Source: an uncultured Prevotella sp.
GTDB taxonomy: Bacteria; Bacteroidota; Bacteroidia; Bacteroidales; Bacteroidaceae
Reading direction: 5' to 3'
Length of the DNA: 64,000 nucleotides
Assembly (NCBI GenBank): GCA_946183415.1
Contig: CAMHAM010000006.1
Location: forward strand, 1 to 64,000
Made by a program: the position numbers and the translations under genes. Positions 43,749-58,789 of the stretch are shown here, piece after piece. The first letter of the stretch is position 1. Each line of letters opens with the position of its first letter. Below the pieces are notes generated by a model that searched no databases, was not told the DNA's origin, and worked only from the letters and a program-made list of their open reading frames with translations.

Positions 43749-45047
43749 TTATAAATTACGTTTGTCAATCACGCGCTTGGCTTTGCCTTCAGAGCGCTCA
43801 ATACCCTTAGGCTCTACAAGCTTCACCTTGAAGCCCAGACCAATGACACTGCGCAGTTCTGCCTCGAGCTTTCTCTGCAGGCCTACCATCGTCGACATGT
43901 CGTCCGTGAAGTACTCTTCCTTCACCTCAACCTTCAACTCACTGGTATCGGTATTGTTCACGCGGTCTACCGTCAACAGGAAGTGAGGCTCGTACTCAGG
44001 CAGCTTCAGGATCACATCCTCAATCTGTGATGGGAAGACATTCACACCACGGATAATCAGCATATCATCGCAACGACCCAGAATACGATCCATACGTACC
44101 AACGTACGTCCGCAGGCACACTTATCGTAATGAAGAGCCGTGAGGTCATGGGTACGATAACGTAACAATGGCATACCCTCTTTCGTCAGATGCGTGAAAG
44201 TCAGTTCTCCGAATGAACCCTCAGGCAACGGCTCGCCTGTATTCGGATCCAGAATCTCGGGATAGAAATAGTCCTCATTGAGGTGTGTTCCGTTCTGACA
44301 CTCACACTCATAACCTACACCAGGACCCGCAATCTCACTCAGTCCATAGATATCATAAGCCTTGATGCCAAGTGACTCTTCCAGTTTCACACGCATCTTC
44401 TCGGTCCAAGGCTCTGCACCAAAAGCACCGACTCTCAGTTTGAACTCGCTACGCGGCCACTCACACTCCTTCATGGCCTCGCCCAGGAACATGGCATACG
44501 ACGGGGTACAGCAGAGAATCGTTGTTCCGAAGTCATGCATCAGCGTCATCTGCTTCTGGGTATTTCCTGAAGAGATAGGAATCACTGAGGCACCGATATT
44601 CGTAGCACCATCATGAGCTCCAAGACCTCCAGTAAACAGTCCGTAGCCATAAGCCACCTGGAAGATGTCCTCCTTGGTAGCACCATAGGCAGTGAATGCA
44701 CGGGAGATAGCCTCCGACCACATGGCCAGGTCCTTACGGGTATAGAGCACCACCACAGGTTTGCCCGTCGTACCACTGGATGCGTGGATGCGTACAATCT
44801 GACTCATGGGCACTGCTGCCAGTCCAAATGGATAGTTATCACGAAGGTCCAACTTGTTAGTAAACGGCAACTTCACGATATCATCGATACTCTTGATATC
44901 GCCTGGTTCCAATCCCATTTCCTGGAACTTCGCCCTGTAGAAGGGGGTGTTGTAATACACATAATGCGCCATCTTCACGAGACGCTGGCTCTGAATCTCA
45001 CGAAGCTGCTCGCGGTCCATGCACTCGATGCTTTGATTCCAAATCAT
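43749..45047 (-). CDS. phenylacetate-CoA ligase family enzyme
   Basis: 432 aa. AMP-binding motif ASSGTTGKPVVV, DIYGLSEIAGPGVG and RYRTHDLTALHYDKCACGRT with a Cys pair, then the C-terminal hinge LIIRGVNVFPSQIEDV. This is the PaaK family: arylacetate + ATP + CoA to arylacetyl-CoA. In anaerobic gut Bacteroidetes the enzyme links to 2-oxoacid ferredoxin oxidoreductase-based aromatic amino acid synthesis, consistent with the ACT partner. Confidence 0.9.
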   Translation of the reverse strand: MIWNQSIECMDREQLREIQSQRLVKMAHYVYYNTPFYRAKFQEMGLEPGDIKSIDDIVKLPFTNKLDLRDNYPFGLAAVPMSQIVRIHASSGTTGKPVVVLYTRKDLAMWSEAISRAFTAYGATKEDIFQVAYGYGLFTGGLGAHDGATNIGASVIPISSGNTQKQMTLMHDFGTTILCCTPSYAMFLGEAMKECEWPRSEFKLRVGAFGAEPWTEKMRVKLEESLGIKAYDIYGLSEIAGPGVGYECECQNGTHLNEDYFYPEILDPNTGEPLPEGSFGELTFTHLTKEGMPLLRYRTHDLTALHYDKCACGRTLVRMDRILGRCDDMLIIRGVNVFPSQIEDVILKLPEYEPHFLLTVDRVNNTDTSELKVEVKEEYFTDDMSTMVGLQRKLEAELRSVIGLGFKVKLVEPKGIERSEGKAKRVIDKRNL

Positions 45048-45129
45048 TGTCTTTATATTTAGTTGTTTTGTTGATATTCAACATTTCAGCGTACAAAGGT
45101 AAACAAAAAAAAATGATTATCCAACAGAA

Positions 45130-45164
45130 AAGGCAAAAAAAATAGGATGTGAATCTTCACATCC
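45130..45164 (-). terminator. terminator of the second tRNA-Val
   Basis: Minus strand GGATGTGAA GA TTCACATCC followed by TATTTTTTTT: a perfect stem and U-run 9 nt past the tRNA. Confidence 0.85.
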
Positions 45165-45173
45165 TTATTGTTG

Positions 45174-45248
45174 TGGGCGCTGAGGGATTCGAACCCCCGA
45201 CCCTCTGCTTGTAAGGCAGATGCTCTAAACCAGCTGAGCTAAGCGCCC
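45174..45248 (-). tRNA. tRNA-Val (anticodon TAC), copy 2
   Basis: Identical in all 75 nt to copy 1 at 43139-43213. Promoter -7 TACCTTTG at 45269-45276. Together the two copies flank the ACT-paaK pair as 2-kb-spaced direct repeats. Confidence 0.95.
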
Positions 45249-45343
45249 TTAGTTTTTCTAAGCGGGTGCAAAGGTACAGCTTTCTGACGACATAAGAAAA
45301 TATTCTGGCAAAAAACTTTCCAATAATAACACTTTTTAACCTT

Positions 45344-47188
45344 TTAACCCAATAATTGTTCAATATCCCCTTGTGGCAAGATACAGAGAATGGCTTTTCC
45401 ATCAGGGGTATAATTGACGTTTGAACAAGAGAACAGTTCATTGATAATGCTCTCCATCTCCTCATTATTCAGAATCTGTCCATAAGGGATGGCTGCACTG
45501 CGAGCCAGACTCAATGCTATCTGAGAGTTCAGCGACTCGATGGGATTCTGGGCATCAGTGACCATCTGACGGATCAACTGTACAGGATCAAGACCTTCGA
45601 TACCCGCTGGTACACCATTGATGGCAAAGGTGTGTCCACCAAGGTCACTCAGGTCGAATCCGATATCAGCCATATCTGTCATCACCTGTTCTAAGACCAC
45701 GGCATCAGAGGGTGAAAAGGTGACAGTCTCAGGGAACAAAAGTTTCTGGGTGTTGGCCGTATGATTATTCAGATCCTTGATATAACGCTCATAACGGATA
45801 CGGATATCCGCACGATGCTGATCGATGATCATCAGTCCCGACTTCACGGCAGTCATCAGGTATCTGCCTTTATACTGATAGTGAGCTGGCGATTTCTCTG
45901 AGAGTATCTCCGTAGGCGACTGTGGCTGTAGCGTCGTCTGCTCTTCCTCGAAAAACGACTGCTGCGTGGCCTCACGCTGGGGTGTCAGTCCCTCGTAAAG
46001 CGATTCCCAGGCTGGATCCGGGGTATTGGAAACCTTCGAATTCTTCGAGAATGCTGAACTTCCTGAGGTTCCTGCATTCTTAAAGGGATTATAATCTGGA
46101 TTATATTGTACGCGGGGAGCCGCGATATCATCATGACTGGGATCGAATACAGGGATCTCAGGGCGCCCCTGAGTATCGAACTCGATGGTGGGAACCTCGC
46201 AGAATTTCCCAATGGCATCACGCACCGAGGCTGAGAGAATCTGCCAGATAGCTTGCTCGTTCTCAAACTTGATCTCGGTCTTCGTAGGATGGATATTCAC
46301 ATCAATCTCCGAAGGCTCCACTTCGAAATAGAGAAAATACGGAATCTGCATGCCCTCAGGAATCAGCCTGTCATAGGCTGACATCACTGCTTTATGGAAA
46401 TAGGGATGCTTCATAAAGCGCCCATTCACAAAGAAATAGTCTTGTCCGCTCTTTTTCCTGGCTGCCTCAGGCTTACTCACGAAACCCTTAATCGTACACA
46501 TGGCTGTCTGCACCTCTACTGGCAACAGATCCTGATGATACTGTTTGCCAAAAACATCGGCAATACGCTGGCGCAGTGTTCCTGGGCGCAGATTCATCAG
46601 TTCCGTACCATTATGATGCAAGGTAAAATGGATATCGGGATAGACCAGCACAATCCTTTCGTAGGCTGTCAGGATATTGCTCAACTCTGTGACATTCGTC
46701 TTCAGGAATTTCCTTCGTGCAGGAACGTTGAAGAACAAGTTCTCCACTTTGAAGTTACTGCCCACAGGACATGATACAGGCTCCTGAGAGAGCACCTTCG
46801 ATCCTGCAATCATCAGTTGCGTACCTATCTCATCTTCCTCACGGCGGGTCTGCAACTCCACCTGCGACACGGCTGCAATAGAAGCCAGCGCCTCACCTCG
46901 GAAACCCATCGTGTGGAGGGCAAAGAGATCAGCGGCCTCCTTGATCTTCGAGGTGGCATGACGCTCGAAAGAGAGGCGGGCATCTGTCTCAGACATGCCT
47001 TTACCATCGTCAATCACCTGGATAGAGGTCCTACCAGCATCTACCACCAGCACATGAATGGTCTTGGCACCAGCATCCACAGAATTTTCCACCAGCTCTT
47101 TGATAACAGAGGCTGGACGTTGTATCACCTCTCCAGCAGCTATCTGGTTGGCGACACTATCAGGAAGAAGGCGGATCAGGTCACTCAT
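45344..47188 (-). CDS. mutL: DNA mismatch repair protein MutL
   Basis: 614 aa. The start ATG at 47188 is chosen over a TTG one codon upstream; it overlaps the end of the OstA-like gene. GHL ATPase motifs: [19 protein letters not shown] and [10 protein letters not shown]; the dimerisation domain is at the C-terminus ([15 protein letters not shown]). It couples MutS mismatch recognition to strand removal. The C-terminal domain lacks an obvious endonuclease DQHA..E..E motif in this reading, though [12 protein letters not shown] is present. Confidence 0.92.
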   Translation of the reverse strand: MSDLIRLLPDSVANQIAAGEVIQRPASVIKELVENSVDAGAKTIHVLVVDAGRTSIQVIDDGKGMSETDARLSFERHATSKIKEAADLFALHTMGFRGEALASIAAVSQVELQTRREEDEIGTQLMIAGSKVLSQEPVSCPVGSNFKVENLFFNVPARRKFLKTNVTELSNILTAYERIVLVYPDIHFTLHHNGTELMNLRPGTLRQRIADVFGKQYHQDLLPVEVQTAMCTIKGFVSKPEAARKKSGQDYFFVNGRFMKHPYFHKAVMSAYDRLIPEGMQIPYFLYFEVEPSEIDVNIHPTKTEIKFENEQAIWQILSASVRDAIGKFCEVPTIEFDTQGRPEIPVFDPSHDDIAAPRVQYNPDYNPFKNAGTSGSSAFSKNSKVSNTPDPAWESLYEGLTPQREATQQSFFEEEQTTLQPQSPTEILSEKSPAHYQYKGRYLMTAVKSGLMIIDQHRADIRIRYERYIKDLNNHTANTQKLLFPETVTFSPSDAVVLEQVMTDMADIGFDLSDLGGHTFAINGVPAGIEGLDPVQLIRQMVTDAQNPIESLNSQIALSLARSAAIPYGQILNNEEMESIINELFSCSNVNYTPDGKAILCILPQGDIEQLLG

Positions 47189-48773
47189 CAACTAAGACTT
47201 TTTTCTTCGGACGCCAGTTGAAAATATCATAACGGTCCAATGGTCTCACATAGTCATACCACACGAAACCTGGCAGACGCTTACGGTCTTGGGGTATCTG
47301 GTTCAGAGGATACATCGTACCAGTGGTCTTCGGCGTCCACACCTTCTCCAGTTTACGATCTTTCAGAAACATGCGGAGCTCACTCGTCTCCTGATAATTA
47401 TAGATAATGGGCACGGTATCACCCTCTTCGAAGTAATAACCTATCAGCACATTGTCTTTTGCCCGGGTCTCATGGATATTCCCATCCACAAAATAGGCAA
47501 ACATCTGTTTCGACACCACTTGGTTGAAGCAGGCAGTATCACTACGCAACTGCTGGATAGAGACACAGTTGTCGATAATATGGGCGTGATCTATCAGGGA
47601 GTCTTTCATAAACACTTCGATACGATCACCTACCAACTGTTGGTTATTGTTCCAGACGATGGGATCATGATACATCGTCATACAGGAGTCGAGCGAGTTA
47701 TATACCAGAGAGTCGCATACGGCCTGTACATCGGTACGATACGCGCGAACCTTATTATACGCGTGGATCTTACGATACATGGAGTCGGTATCGATATTGA
47801 AGGTGACAATCTTGAAGGTGTCTGCATGCATGAAGAGCGAGTCTCCCTGTGAGAAATCGATAGCCACCGCACTGTCTGTCGTCATGGCATAACCCGTATG
47901 CTCATAATACTCTCCGTAGTTTCCCGTAAGTTTGTTCTTGTTCAGGGAATCTACATACACCACATTTCGGAAAGCCTGACTGAATCCCTGCTGACTGTCG
48001 TAATAGACGCTGTCACCAACTATCATCTTACCACCGTTATAGAGTACCGAACGATTCATCAGTCTGGCACGGTCATTCTTCGTATCATAGTAGCCCTGCT
48101 CTGAGTAGATCTTGCTCTTTCCCGAAGTGATATGCGACGGACCCACGATATGAGCCATCGACAGACGGGTGTCATAATAGAGGGTATCAGTAGTAAGGAA
48201 GAACTTCGGACTCTTCATCTTCACGTCGTAGTTGAAGACCGACATCTTCGTCTTCGTATTGTATTCACCCCAGTCAGAGGTCAGTTCCGTATTGCCATCG
48301 ACCATCTTACCGCCTTCAAAGAAATAGGCATTGTCGTAGAGACGGTCAAAGTCGAGACTGTCTGTATAGAGGGTGGTCTTCTTATGTTTGAGTACGACAT
48401 TGTAACGGGCACGGGCAATCTGCTCATTACCGTCGTAGTAGGCATAGTCGCTCGTGAGCGACATCGTATCGCCCTGGAACATCCTCACATGTCCGAAAGC
48501 CTCAAACGAGTTGCTGGCCTCATAGAAATAGGCACTGTCGCAATAGAGCCGTGCCCCCTGATGGGTGAAGTGCACCTTACCATTGAGGATCGTGGCATCA
48601 GGATTCTCATACTGGTCAAAATGCAGCACATCGGCATGTACGAGATACACGCGGGTATCCTCTACTCTGGCCTTCTTGCGCACAGGTCGTTTCTTCTGCT
48701 TCTGTGCAAAAGCAGAGGCCACACCTATCAGGAGGACCGTCACCATCAGATAAGAAAACGACTTACGCAACAT
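47181..48773 (-). CDS. OstA/LptA-like outer-membrane biogenesis protein
   Basis: 530 aa with signal peptide ([20 protein letters not shown]) and a long run of short beta strands ([40 protein letters not shown], repeating YYD and VVYVDS turns). This is the Bacteroidetes OstA-like family related to LptA and the N-terminal domain of LptD, thought to bridge LPS transport in the periplasm. It sits 3 bp after the SurA-like gene, fitting envelope assembly. Confidence 0.85.
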   Translation of the reverse strand: MLRKSFSYLMVTVLLIGVASAFAQKQKKRPVRKKARVEDTRVYLVHADVLHFDQYENPDATILNGKVHFTHQGARLYCDSAYFYEASNSFEAFGHVRMFQGDTMSLTSDYAYYDGNEQIARARYNVVLKHKKTTLYTDSLDFDRLYDNAYFFEGGKMVDGNTELTSDWGEYNTKTKMSVFNYDVKMKSPKFFLTTDTLYYDTRLSMAHIVGPSHITSGKSKIYSEQGYYDTKNDRARLMNRSVLYNGGKMIVGDSVYYDSQQGFSQAFRNVVYVDSLNKNKLTGNYGEYYEHTGYAMTTDSAVAIDFSQGDSLFMHADTFKIVTFNIDTDSMYRKIHAYNKVRAYRTDVQAVCDSLVYNSLDSCMTMYHDPIVWNNNQQLVGDRIEVFMKDSLIDHAHIIDNCVSIQQLRSDTACFNQVVSKQMFAYFVDGNIHETRAKDNVLIGYYFEEGDTVPIIYNYQETSELRMFLKDRKLEKVWTPKTTGTMYPLNQIPQDRKRLPGFVWYDYVRPLDRYDIFNWRPKKKVLVDE

Positions 48774-48776
48774 CTG

Positions 48777-50159
48777 TTATTTGTTCCAACCCTCGTATTC
48801 AAACTGGCAGTTAGCAAATTCGCTGTTCAGTCGAGTGTATACATTCTTAATCTTATCAACGACCCACTGATGGACACGTTCTTCACGACGCTTGTTTAGC
48901 ACGACATCCTTCAATGTCTGGAAGTCCTCTGTCACCGTGGCCTTATGACCATCGATGCGGTTCTTCAGTTTCGCAATCAGGCAGACGGTCTTTCCACGCT
49001 GGTTGATCATCGTGAATGCCTGTGAGATCTGTCCCACCTTCATGGTGTCCACCACCTTCGCAATCTCGGGTGGAAGGTCCTGCATACGGAACTTCGAAGA
49101 GGTATGGCCTGTCTGCATCATATTCGTCGACATCAGTCCCTTGCTGTTCCTGGTGTCTTTATCATCAGAGATGATAGGGGCAGCCTCCTCGAAGGTGTAT
49201 TTCCCAGCTCGGAGATCATTGGCGATGGAGTCCAGGCGTCCCAGACTCTTCTCGATAGCCTCGTCAGAGACGACGGGCTTACGAAGGATATGACGCACAT
49301 TCACCTTCTCTCCACGTTTCTCAATCAGCTGAATGATATGGAAGCCAAACTCCGACTCCACGATCTTCGATACTTTCTTCGGATCGGTGAGGTTAAAGGC
49401 TACGGTGGCAAATGCAGGGTCGAGAGTGCCACGTCCTGTCAGACCTAACTCACCACCACGACGTGCTGTTCCCGGGTCTTCTGAGTAAAGGCGTGCCAAC
49501 GTCGAGAACGAGGCTTCACCTTTATTGATACGATCAGTATACTCACGCAACTCACCCTTGATACGGTCGAGCTCCTCTGTCTCGATACGTGGGGTCTTCT
49601 GGATAATCTGCACTTCTACCTCCGTAGGAACGAAGGGGATGCTGTCAGATGGCATGTCCTTGAAATAGCGGCGCACCTCAGCAGGTGTCACAGAGATATC
49701 CTGAACGAGTTTGTTCTTCATCTTCTGCACCATCTGGCGATCTTTCATCTCCTCGCGCAGCTCATTCCTAATCTGTGAGATAGTCTGGTGCTTATATTCC
49801 TCCAGACGCTCGCGGGAGCCATCCACCATCTCGAGCCAGTAGTTAATCTGCTGCTCCACTTCCTGAGCCACATCAGCATCAGTCACTTCGATACTGTCTA
49901 TCAGAGCTTGGTGCTTGAAAAGTTTCTGAACGGCTATCTGCTCAGGAATCGTGCAGTCGGGATCACCACTCCACTTCATACCTTCCATAGACGACTGTAT
50001 GCGCAACTGCTCTACATCTGATCTGAGAATAGCCTCATCACCTACCACCCACACGACCTCATCAATCACGGTTCCGATGGAGTCTTTGGGTGTTGCAGCC
50101 ATCCCCATAAGGGGGATTGTCATCAGCACGGCGGGAATAATCTTCTTTAAAAATCTCAT
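48777..50159 (-). CDS. surA: SurA-like periplasmic peptidylprolyl isomerase
   Basis: 460 aa, signal peptide (MRFLKKIIPAVLMTIPLMGMA). N-terminal SurA-like helical region with VIDEVVWVVGDEAILRSDVE, then two parvulin domains (DPGTARRGGELGLTGRGTLD; VNVRHILRKPVV). It chaperones outer-membrane proteins. ATG overlaps the stop of the upstream isomerase gene by 4 bp (ATGA). Confidence 0.9.
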   Translation of the reverse strand: MRFLKKIIPAVLMTIPLMGMAATPKDSIGTVIDEVVWVVGDEAILRSDVEQLRIQSSMEGMKWSGDPDCTIPEQIAVQKLFKHQALIDSIEVTDADVAQEVEQQINYWLEMVDGSRERLEEYKHQTISQIRNELREEMKDRQMVQKMKNKLVQDISVTPAEVRRYFKDMPSDSIPFVPTEVEVQIIQKTPRIETEELDRIKGELREYTDRINKGEASFSTLARLYSEDPGTARRGGELGLTGRGTLDPAFATVAFNLTDPKKVSKIVESEFGFHIIQLIEKRGEKVNVRHILRKPVVSDEAIEKSLGRLDSIANDLRAGKYTFEEAAPIISDDKDTRNSKGLMSTNMMQTGHTSSKFRMQDLPPEIAKVVDTMKVGQISQAFTMINQRGKTVCLIAKLKNRIDGHKATVTEDFQTLKDVVLNKRREERVHQWVVDKIKNVYTRLNSEFANCQFEYEGWNK

Positions 50160-51592
50160 GGGTGTTGGTTTATTGTTTTCAATACGGATTCATCGATGGT
50201 TACGGGATAACGCTGGCGAAGGGTGGCCACCCACTCTTTCTCCAACTGATCCTGATAGTCTTCTACCACCTGATTACGCACATCGGTATAATCATCGGGG
50301 TATTTCTTCAGCTTCTTGCCATAGACAGCATCGATGGGATAGTCTTTATTGGCTTCATCGGCCTTGGCAGCATTGCTCACCTTGAAGATCATACGATCTA
50401 CCGTCGCATTGTCACCAGCCTTGAAGATGCCTTTCTCCACACGGATGCGGATAATAGAATCTGGGTTGAAGGTGGTGCGTAACGCCTCTGTCCACTGATT
50501 GAAGGGCAGTTTCTTCACGCAGTTCTTCACCGCCTTCACGTCTTTCTTGTCCTTCACGTGATAGGCGATACCCTTAAATCTGGGCTGATCCCAGGCATAG
50601 TCTTTCCTATGGGCCTCGAAGTAACGGCTCAAGGCACCCTCATCGGCAGTGGCCTTATCCCACACCTCACGGCTGCTGATCTCATAGAGCAACAAACCGT
50701 CGTGGTACTCCTTGAACAAGTATTTCATATCGCTGTCGACCGCAGCCAGGGAGTCTGAGCGCATACGCATGATCTCATCAGCCGTCAACTGCCCGTCAGA
50801 GGCATTGACCATGTGCTTGATACGCGACGAGGCGATGGCCTCACGGATACCCTGACGCTCCAGTGTGTTCACGAAATCAACTTTCAGCGAGTCGAAGGGC
50901 TCCAGTTGCTTACGGTCTTTCATCAGCACGACGTGATAACCTACGGGTGAGAGGAACGGACGACTCATCTGTCCCTTCTCGAGGGAGTAGGCCACATCCT
51001 CAAACTCTTTGAAAGTCTGATTCGGAGCTATCCACGGCAGCAGACCGCCGTTCTCCCCTGAGGCTACATCGTCAGACAATTTCTTGGCCATTTCCTCGAA
51101 GCTGGCACCTGCCATCAGTGCCTGATACACAGAGTCGATCCTAGTCTTTACCTGCTGCTGTTCGTCAGGCGTAGCCTGAGTCGACAACTTCAGTAGGATA
51201 TGGGCAGGTCGCACGAGTCCTCGTGGTCCGATATTATCCTTGAGGCGCTGATAGAGGCGCCTGGCGTCTGCTTCGACATCAGCATCCGTGACGAGTGTAG
51301 GGCGCACTTGCTGGTCACGATACATCTCATATTCCTGCTTGAATGAGCTCAGGGTATCGAGCTTCGCATCGAGTGCCGCAGCCACCTTCAACTTGTAGTT
51401 CACGAACAGGTCGACATATTCCTCCACACTTTTCTTGTCGACGACACCTTCGCCGTTGTTCTTGTTAAAGGAATACTCAAACTCAGAGCGAGGTACTGCC
51501 ACCCCATTGATGGTCATCACCACAGGGTCGTTCTGTGCCCAGAGGCTCGCAACAGCCAGCAACATGCCTGCAAGCAGCTGAATCCTTTTCAT
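50156..51592 (-). CDS. parvulin-type peptidylprolyl isomerase lipoprotein-sized partner of SurA
   Basis: 478 aa from the ATG at 51592 (MKRIQLLAGMLLAVASLWA, a signal peptide); the open frame extends upstream into guaB but without a signal. N-terminal helices (GVVDKKSVEEYVDLFVNYKL) and a parvulin domain (AHILLKLSTQATPDEQ, ASGENGGLLPWIAPNQTFKE). It likely acts with the next gene in outer-membrane protein folding. Not a lipoprotein by sequence: no Cys follows the signal. Confidence 0.85.
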   Translation of the reverse strand: MKRIQLLAGMLLAVASLWAQNDPVVMTINGVAVPRSEFEYSFNKNNGEGVVDKKSVEEYVDLFVNYKLKVAAALDAKLDTLSSFKQEYEMYRDQQVRPTLVTDADVEADARRLYQRLKDNIGPRGLVRPAHILLKLSTQATPDEQQQVKTRIDSVYQALMAGASFEEMAKKLSDDVASGENGGLLPWIAPNQTFKEFEDVAYSLEKGQMSRPFLSPVGYHVVLMKDRKQLEPFDSLKVDFVNTLERQGIREAIASSRIKHMVNASDGQLTADEIMRMRSDSLAAVDSDMKYLFKEYHDGLLLYEISSREVWDKATADEGALSRYFEAHRKDYAWDQPRFKGIAYHVKDKKDVKAVKNCVKKLPFNQWTEALRTTFNPDSIIRIRVEKGIFKAGDNATVDRMIFKVSNAAKADEANKDYPIDAVYGKKLKKYPDDYTDVRNQVVEDYQDQLEKEWVATLRQRYPVTIDESVLKTINQHP

Positions 51593-51593
51593 T

Positions 51594-55296
<3,703 letters not shown>

Positions 55297-55309
55297 AAAG
55301 ATTTAGTTC

Positions 55310-56542
55310 TTAGGCTTCTAACTTCTGTAAATGGGTTTTATCGAGTTGTTCGCAGACATACTTGTCTGTGACTTCGAATTTCTTCATTCTCTTGGAGGGC
55401 ACATCAAACATTGCGTCCATCATCACACTCTCCACAATCGAGCGCAGTCCACGGGCGCCGAGCTTATACTCCACTGCCTTGTCGACGAGCGTATCCAGCG
55501 CCTCCTTCGTGAACGTCAGATCCACACCGTCCATCTCGAAGAGTTTCTTGTACTGACGGATGATGGAGTTCTTCGGCTCCGTGAGGATTCTCTTCAGCGC
55601 CTCACGGTCGAGCGGATTCAGATAGGTGAGCACTGGCAGACGGCCAATGATCTCAGGGATGAGTCCGAATGACTTCAAGTCCTGTGGCACTATGTAGCGC
55701 ATCAGGTCGTTCTTGTCGATCTTACGCACGTTCTGCACGGAGTTATAGCCCACCACGTGGGTGTTCATTCTTTGTGCGATCTTACGTTCGATACCATCGA
55801 AGGCACCGCCACAGATAAAGAGGATATTGCGCGTGTCCACGTGGATATAGTCCTGATCGGGATGTTTGCGCCCGCCCTTGGGAGGCACGTTCACCATCGT
55901 TCCCTCGAGCAACTTCAGCAGTCCCTGCTGCACACCCTCGCCACTCACGTCGCGCGTGATGCTCGGGTTGTCGCTCTTGCGGGCTATCTTGTCGATCTCG
56001 TCGATGAAGACGATACCGCGCTGGGCGGCCTCCACGTTATAGTCTGCCACCTGCAACAGACGTGTGAGGATGCTCTCCACGTCCTCGCCCACATAGCCGG
56101 CTTCGGTGAACACCGTAGCATCGACGATGGTGAAGGGCACGTCGAGCAGTTTCGCGATGGTACGCGCCAGCAAGGTCTTACCTGTACCAGTGGATCCCAC
56201 CATGATGATATTGCTCTTCTCTATCTCCACACCGTCCTTGTCCTCAGGCTGCTGCAGGCGCTTGTAGTGGTTGTAGACAGCCACCGAGAGATAGCGCTTG
56301 GCCTCGTCCTGTCCGATGACGTACTGGTCGAGATATTCCTTGATTTCCTTGGGCTTGGGTATCTTCTTGAGCTTGAAGCTGCCGTTATCCTTGGGCTGAT
56401 CTTTGTCTGCGAGATTATCCTTCACGATGAGATAGGCCTGCTGCACACAGTCCTCACAGATATAGCCGTTGATGCCCGTAATCAGCAACCTGACCTCATT
56501 CTCGTTTCTTCCACAGAAATTACAAACTTTCTTAGCTGCCAT
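55310..56542 (-). CDS. clpX: ClpX, ATPase subunit of ClpXP protease
   Basis: 410 aa. N-terminal Zn finger ([12 protein letters not shown]...CEDC), AAA+ Walker [12 protein letters not shown], Walker [10 protein letters not shown], pore loop and the IGF-type ClpP-contact region. It unfolds substrates and feeds them to ClpP. The start overlaps the clpP stop by one base. Confidence 0.96.
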   Translation of the reverse strand: MAAKKVCNFCGRNENEVRLLITGINGYICEDCVQQAYLIVKDNLADKDQPKDNGSFKLKKIPKPKEIKEYLDQYVIGQDEAKRYLSVAVYNHYKRLQQPEDKDGVEIEKSNIIMVGSTGTGKTLLARTIAKLLDVPFTIVDATVFTEAGYVGEDVESILTRLLQVADYNVEAAQRGIVFIDEIDKIARKSDNPSITRDVSGEGVQQGLLKLLEGTMVNVPPKGGRKHPDQDYIHVDTRNILFICGGAFDGIERKIAQRMNTHVVGYNSVQNVRKIDKNDLMRYIVPQDLKSFGLIPEIIGRLPVLTYLNPLDREALKRILTEPKNSIIRQYKKLFEMDGVDLTFTKEALDTLVDKAVEYKLGARGLRSIVESVMMDAMFDVPSKRMKKFEVTDKYVCEQLDKTHLQKLEA

Positions 56543-57216
56543 TACTTCTTACGGATAAGCACCTCGTCGATCATACCATAGGCTTTCGCCTCCTCTGCCG
56601 TCATCCAGTAGTTACGGTCTGAATCGGCATAGACCTTGTCATAGGGGGTATGTGAGTGGTCAGAGATGATGGTATACAACTCTTTCTTGAACTTCAGGAT
56701 CTCCTTGGCCTCGATCTCGATGTCCGAAGCCTGACCCTGCACGCCACCAAGGGGCTGGTGGATCATCACACGACTGTGGGGCAGTGCTGAGCGCTTGCCC
56801 TCTGTGCCTGCCACGAGCAGCACGGCTCCCATCGAGGCAGCCATACCTGTACAGATCGTAGCCACGTCGGAGGAGATAAACTGCATGGTGTCGTAGATAC
56901 CGAGACCTGCCGTCACGCTGCCACCAGGCGAGTTGATATAGATAGAGATATCCTTGCCTGAGTCCACGGAGTCGAGATAGAGCAACTGTGCCTGCAACGT
57001 ATTGGCGGTATAGTCGTCAATCTGTGTGCCGAGGAAGATGATACGGTCCATCATCAGTCGTGAGAACACGTCCATCTGCGTCACGTTCAACTGGCGCTCC
57101 TCGAGGATATAAGGGTTCAAATACTGTGCCTGAGCCTTCATCACGTCGTCGAGCGTCAAGCCATCCATGCCTAAATGCTGAGTAGCATATTTCCTAAAAT
57201 CGTTTCTATTGTTCAT
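56542..57216 (-). CDS. clpP: ClpP protease subunit
   Basis: 224 aa. Catalytic Ser in [12 protein letters not shown], His in [11 protein letters not shown], Asp in the C-terminal half; [15 protein letters not shown] near the N-terminus. Self-assembles to the tetradecamer degrading proteins unfolded by ClpX. The operon clpP-clpX-recQ starts from the promoter at 57305-57312. Confidence 0.96.
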   Translation of the reverse strand: MNNRNDFRKYATQHLGMDGLTLDDVMKAQAQYLNPYILEERQLNVTQMDVFSRLMMDRIIFLGTQIDDYTANTLQAQLLYLDSVDSGKDISIYINSPGGSVTAGLGIYDTMQFISSDVATICTGMAASMGAVLLVAGTEGKRSALPHSRVMIHQPLGGVQGQASDIEIEAKEILKFKKELYTIISDHSHTPYDKVYADSDRNYWMTAEEAKAYGMIDEVLIRKK

Positions 57217-57266
57217 TTTTACTTCTTACTTTTTCACTTTTCATTTTTCACTTTTCACTACCGAAA

Positions 57267-57335
57267 GAGAGGCTATCGACCTTCTGATTCTCGTGTTTGG
57301 GACACAAAGATAATCAAAAAAGTCGATAACCTCTC
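57267..57335 (-). promoter_or_regulatory. clpP promoter inside a 14-bp inverted repeat
   Basis: TATCTTTG on the minus strand at 57305-57312. It is flanked by GAGAGGCTATCGAC (57267-57280) and GTCGATAACCTCTC (57322-57335), inverted with one mismatch and 41 bp apart. The repeat could be the site of a stress regulator. Confidence 0.5.
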
Positions 57336-57366
57336 TAAAATAGGGGTTATTTTTTCCTAAAAAAAC

Positions 57367-58728
57367 TTATTTTTCTGACATAAGCTTATTAAACTCCTCT
57401 AAAGTGACCTCTTTTTGATTCAATTTGACCACATTTTTGAGAGTTTCTGTCAGTTTCAGATCAACGGCGCGGTCAACGAAGTTGTCGATATTCTCACGCT
57501 TCTTCAACTGCTCGGCAGCATAGTTCTCGAGCACGTCGTCAGGCACATTGCTCATGCCATACTGTGCGAACTGTGCACGGATGGCCTCCTTGGCAACGGT
57601 CTTCAGGTCATCCTCCTCCACCTTAATATTATTGGCGGCTACCAGCTGCTCCTTGATCAGATGCCAAGCCAGCTCTTTGATGCTTCCCTCGAAGTTCTTC
57701 TCCACGTAGTCTGCACCCTTATCCTTGTTGTTCTGCAGCATCACGCGCTTCAGCAGTGCCTCGGGGAACTCAAGCTTGCCCACCTTCTCCTCCAAGTACT
57801 TGCGCACGTCGAGCAGGAACTTATAGTCGCTGTTCTGCTGCAGCTGTGGAGCGATGGTCTCGGCAATCTTCTCACGGAAGGCCTTCTCGTCTGTCACGGT
57901 ACCCTCACCGAACACACGGTCGAAGAGTTTCTGGTCTACTGCTGCAGGCTGGAAGTGACGGATCTCAGTGATCTGATAGCTGAAGTCGGCAGTCAGGTCC
58001 TTCACGTCTTCCTTCTGAACCTTGAGCAGGGCAGCAACCTCTGCATCGTTATCAGGGTAAGCCTTCTTGGGGTTGAAGGTGATGATGTCACCAGGCTTGG
58101 CACCGTCGAAGAGTTTCTTCTGATCCTCGTCCTTGATATAGGCGGGCATCACCATACCACTCTCTGTCACGATACCACCTTCCTTGGTGTTACCGCTTTC
58201 GTCGAGCTCACGCAGGTCACCAGTGATGGTGTCGTTGCCACTGAACACGTCAGCCTTCACGAACTCACCAGCCTGTGAGGCATACATCTGTACCTGATCG
58301 TCGATGAGCTTATCCTCCACCTTGATGGTGTAGAAGTCGATCTTGTCCTTACTGCTGAGCTCAGCCTTGAACTCGGGAGCCACAGCGATGTCGAACACGA
58401 AGGTCAGCTCGTCGTCCTTCTCGAAGTCCTGGGGCACCTGCTTCTCCTGATTGGGGAGGGGCTCGCCCAGCATCTTGATCTTGTTGTCCTGAATGTATCC
58501 GTACAGTTTCTCGCCGAGGATTCTGTTCACCTCCTCAACCTTCACTGCCGTGCCATACTGCTTTTTAATCATGCCCATAGGAACCATGCCTGGACGGAAT
58601 CCGGGCACCTGTGCCTTCTTACGATAATTCTTCAGGGTCTTCTCTACCGCTTCCTGGTAGTCTGCCGGCTCAATGGTCATCGTCAGCAGACCATTGATCT
58701 TGTCGGCGCAATCAAATGAAATTTTCAT
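57367..58728 (-). CDS. tig: trigger factor
   Basis: 453 aa. N-terminal ribosome-binding domain with KAQVPGFRPGMVPMGMIKKQ (the family's GFRxGxxP signature), a PPIase-like middle region and a helical C-terminal domain. It is the ribosome-bound chaperone for nascent chains; gene order tig-clpP-clpX is conserved in bacteria. Promoter TACCTTTG at 58782-58789. Confidence 0.95.
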   Translation of the reverse strand: MKISFDCADKINGLLTMTIEPADYQEAVEKTLKNYRKKAQVPGFRPGMVPMGMIKKQYGTAVKVEEVNRILGEKLYGYIQDNKIKMLGEPLPNQEKQVPQDFEKDDELTFVFDIAVAPEFKAELSSKDKIDFYTIKVEDKLIDDQVQMYASQAGEFVKADVFSGNDTITGDLRELDESGNTKEGGIVTESGMVMPAYIKDEDQKKLFDGAKPGDIITFNPKKAYPDNDAEVAALLKVQKEDVKDLTADFSYQITEIRHFQPAAVDQKLFDRVFGEGTVTDEKAFREKIAETIAPQLQQNSDYKFLLDVRKYLEEKVGKLEFPEALLKRVMLQNNKDKGADYVEKNFEGSIKELAWHLIKEQLVAANNIKVEEDDLKTVAKEAIRAQFAQYGMSNVPDDVLENYAAEQLKKRENIDNFVDRAVDLKLTETLKNVVKLNQKEVTLEEFNKLMSEK

Positions 58729-58781
58729 CTTTTAATTCTATTATTTACCTTATTACTTTTTTACCTTTAGAAATTGGGGTG

Positions 58782-58789
58782 CAAAGGTA
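58782..58789 (-). promoter_or_regulatory. -7 element of tig
   Basis: TACCTTTG on the minus strand, 53 bp before the start codon, followed by GC. Confidence 0.55.
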
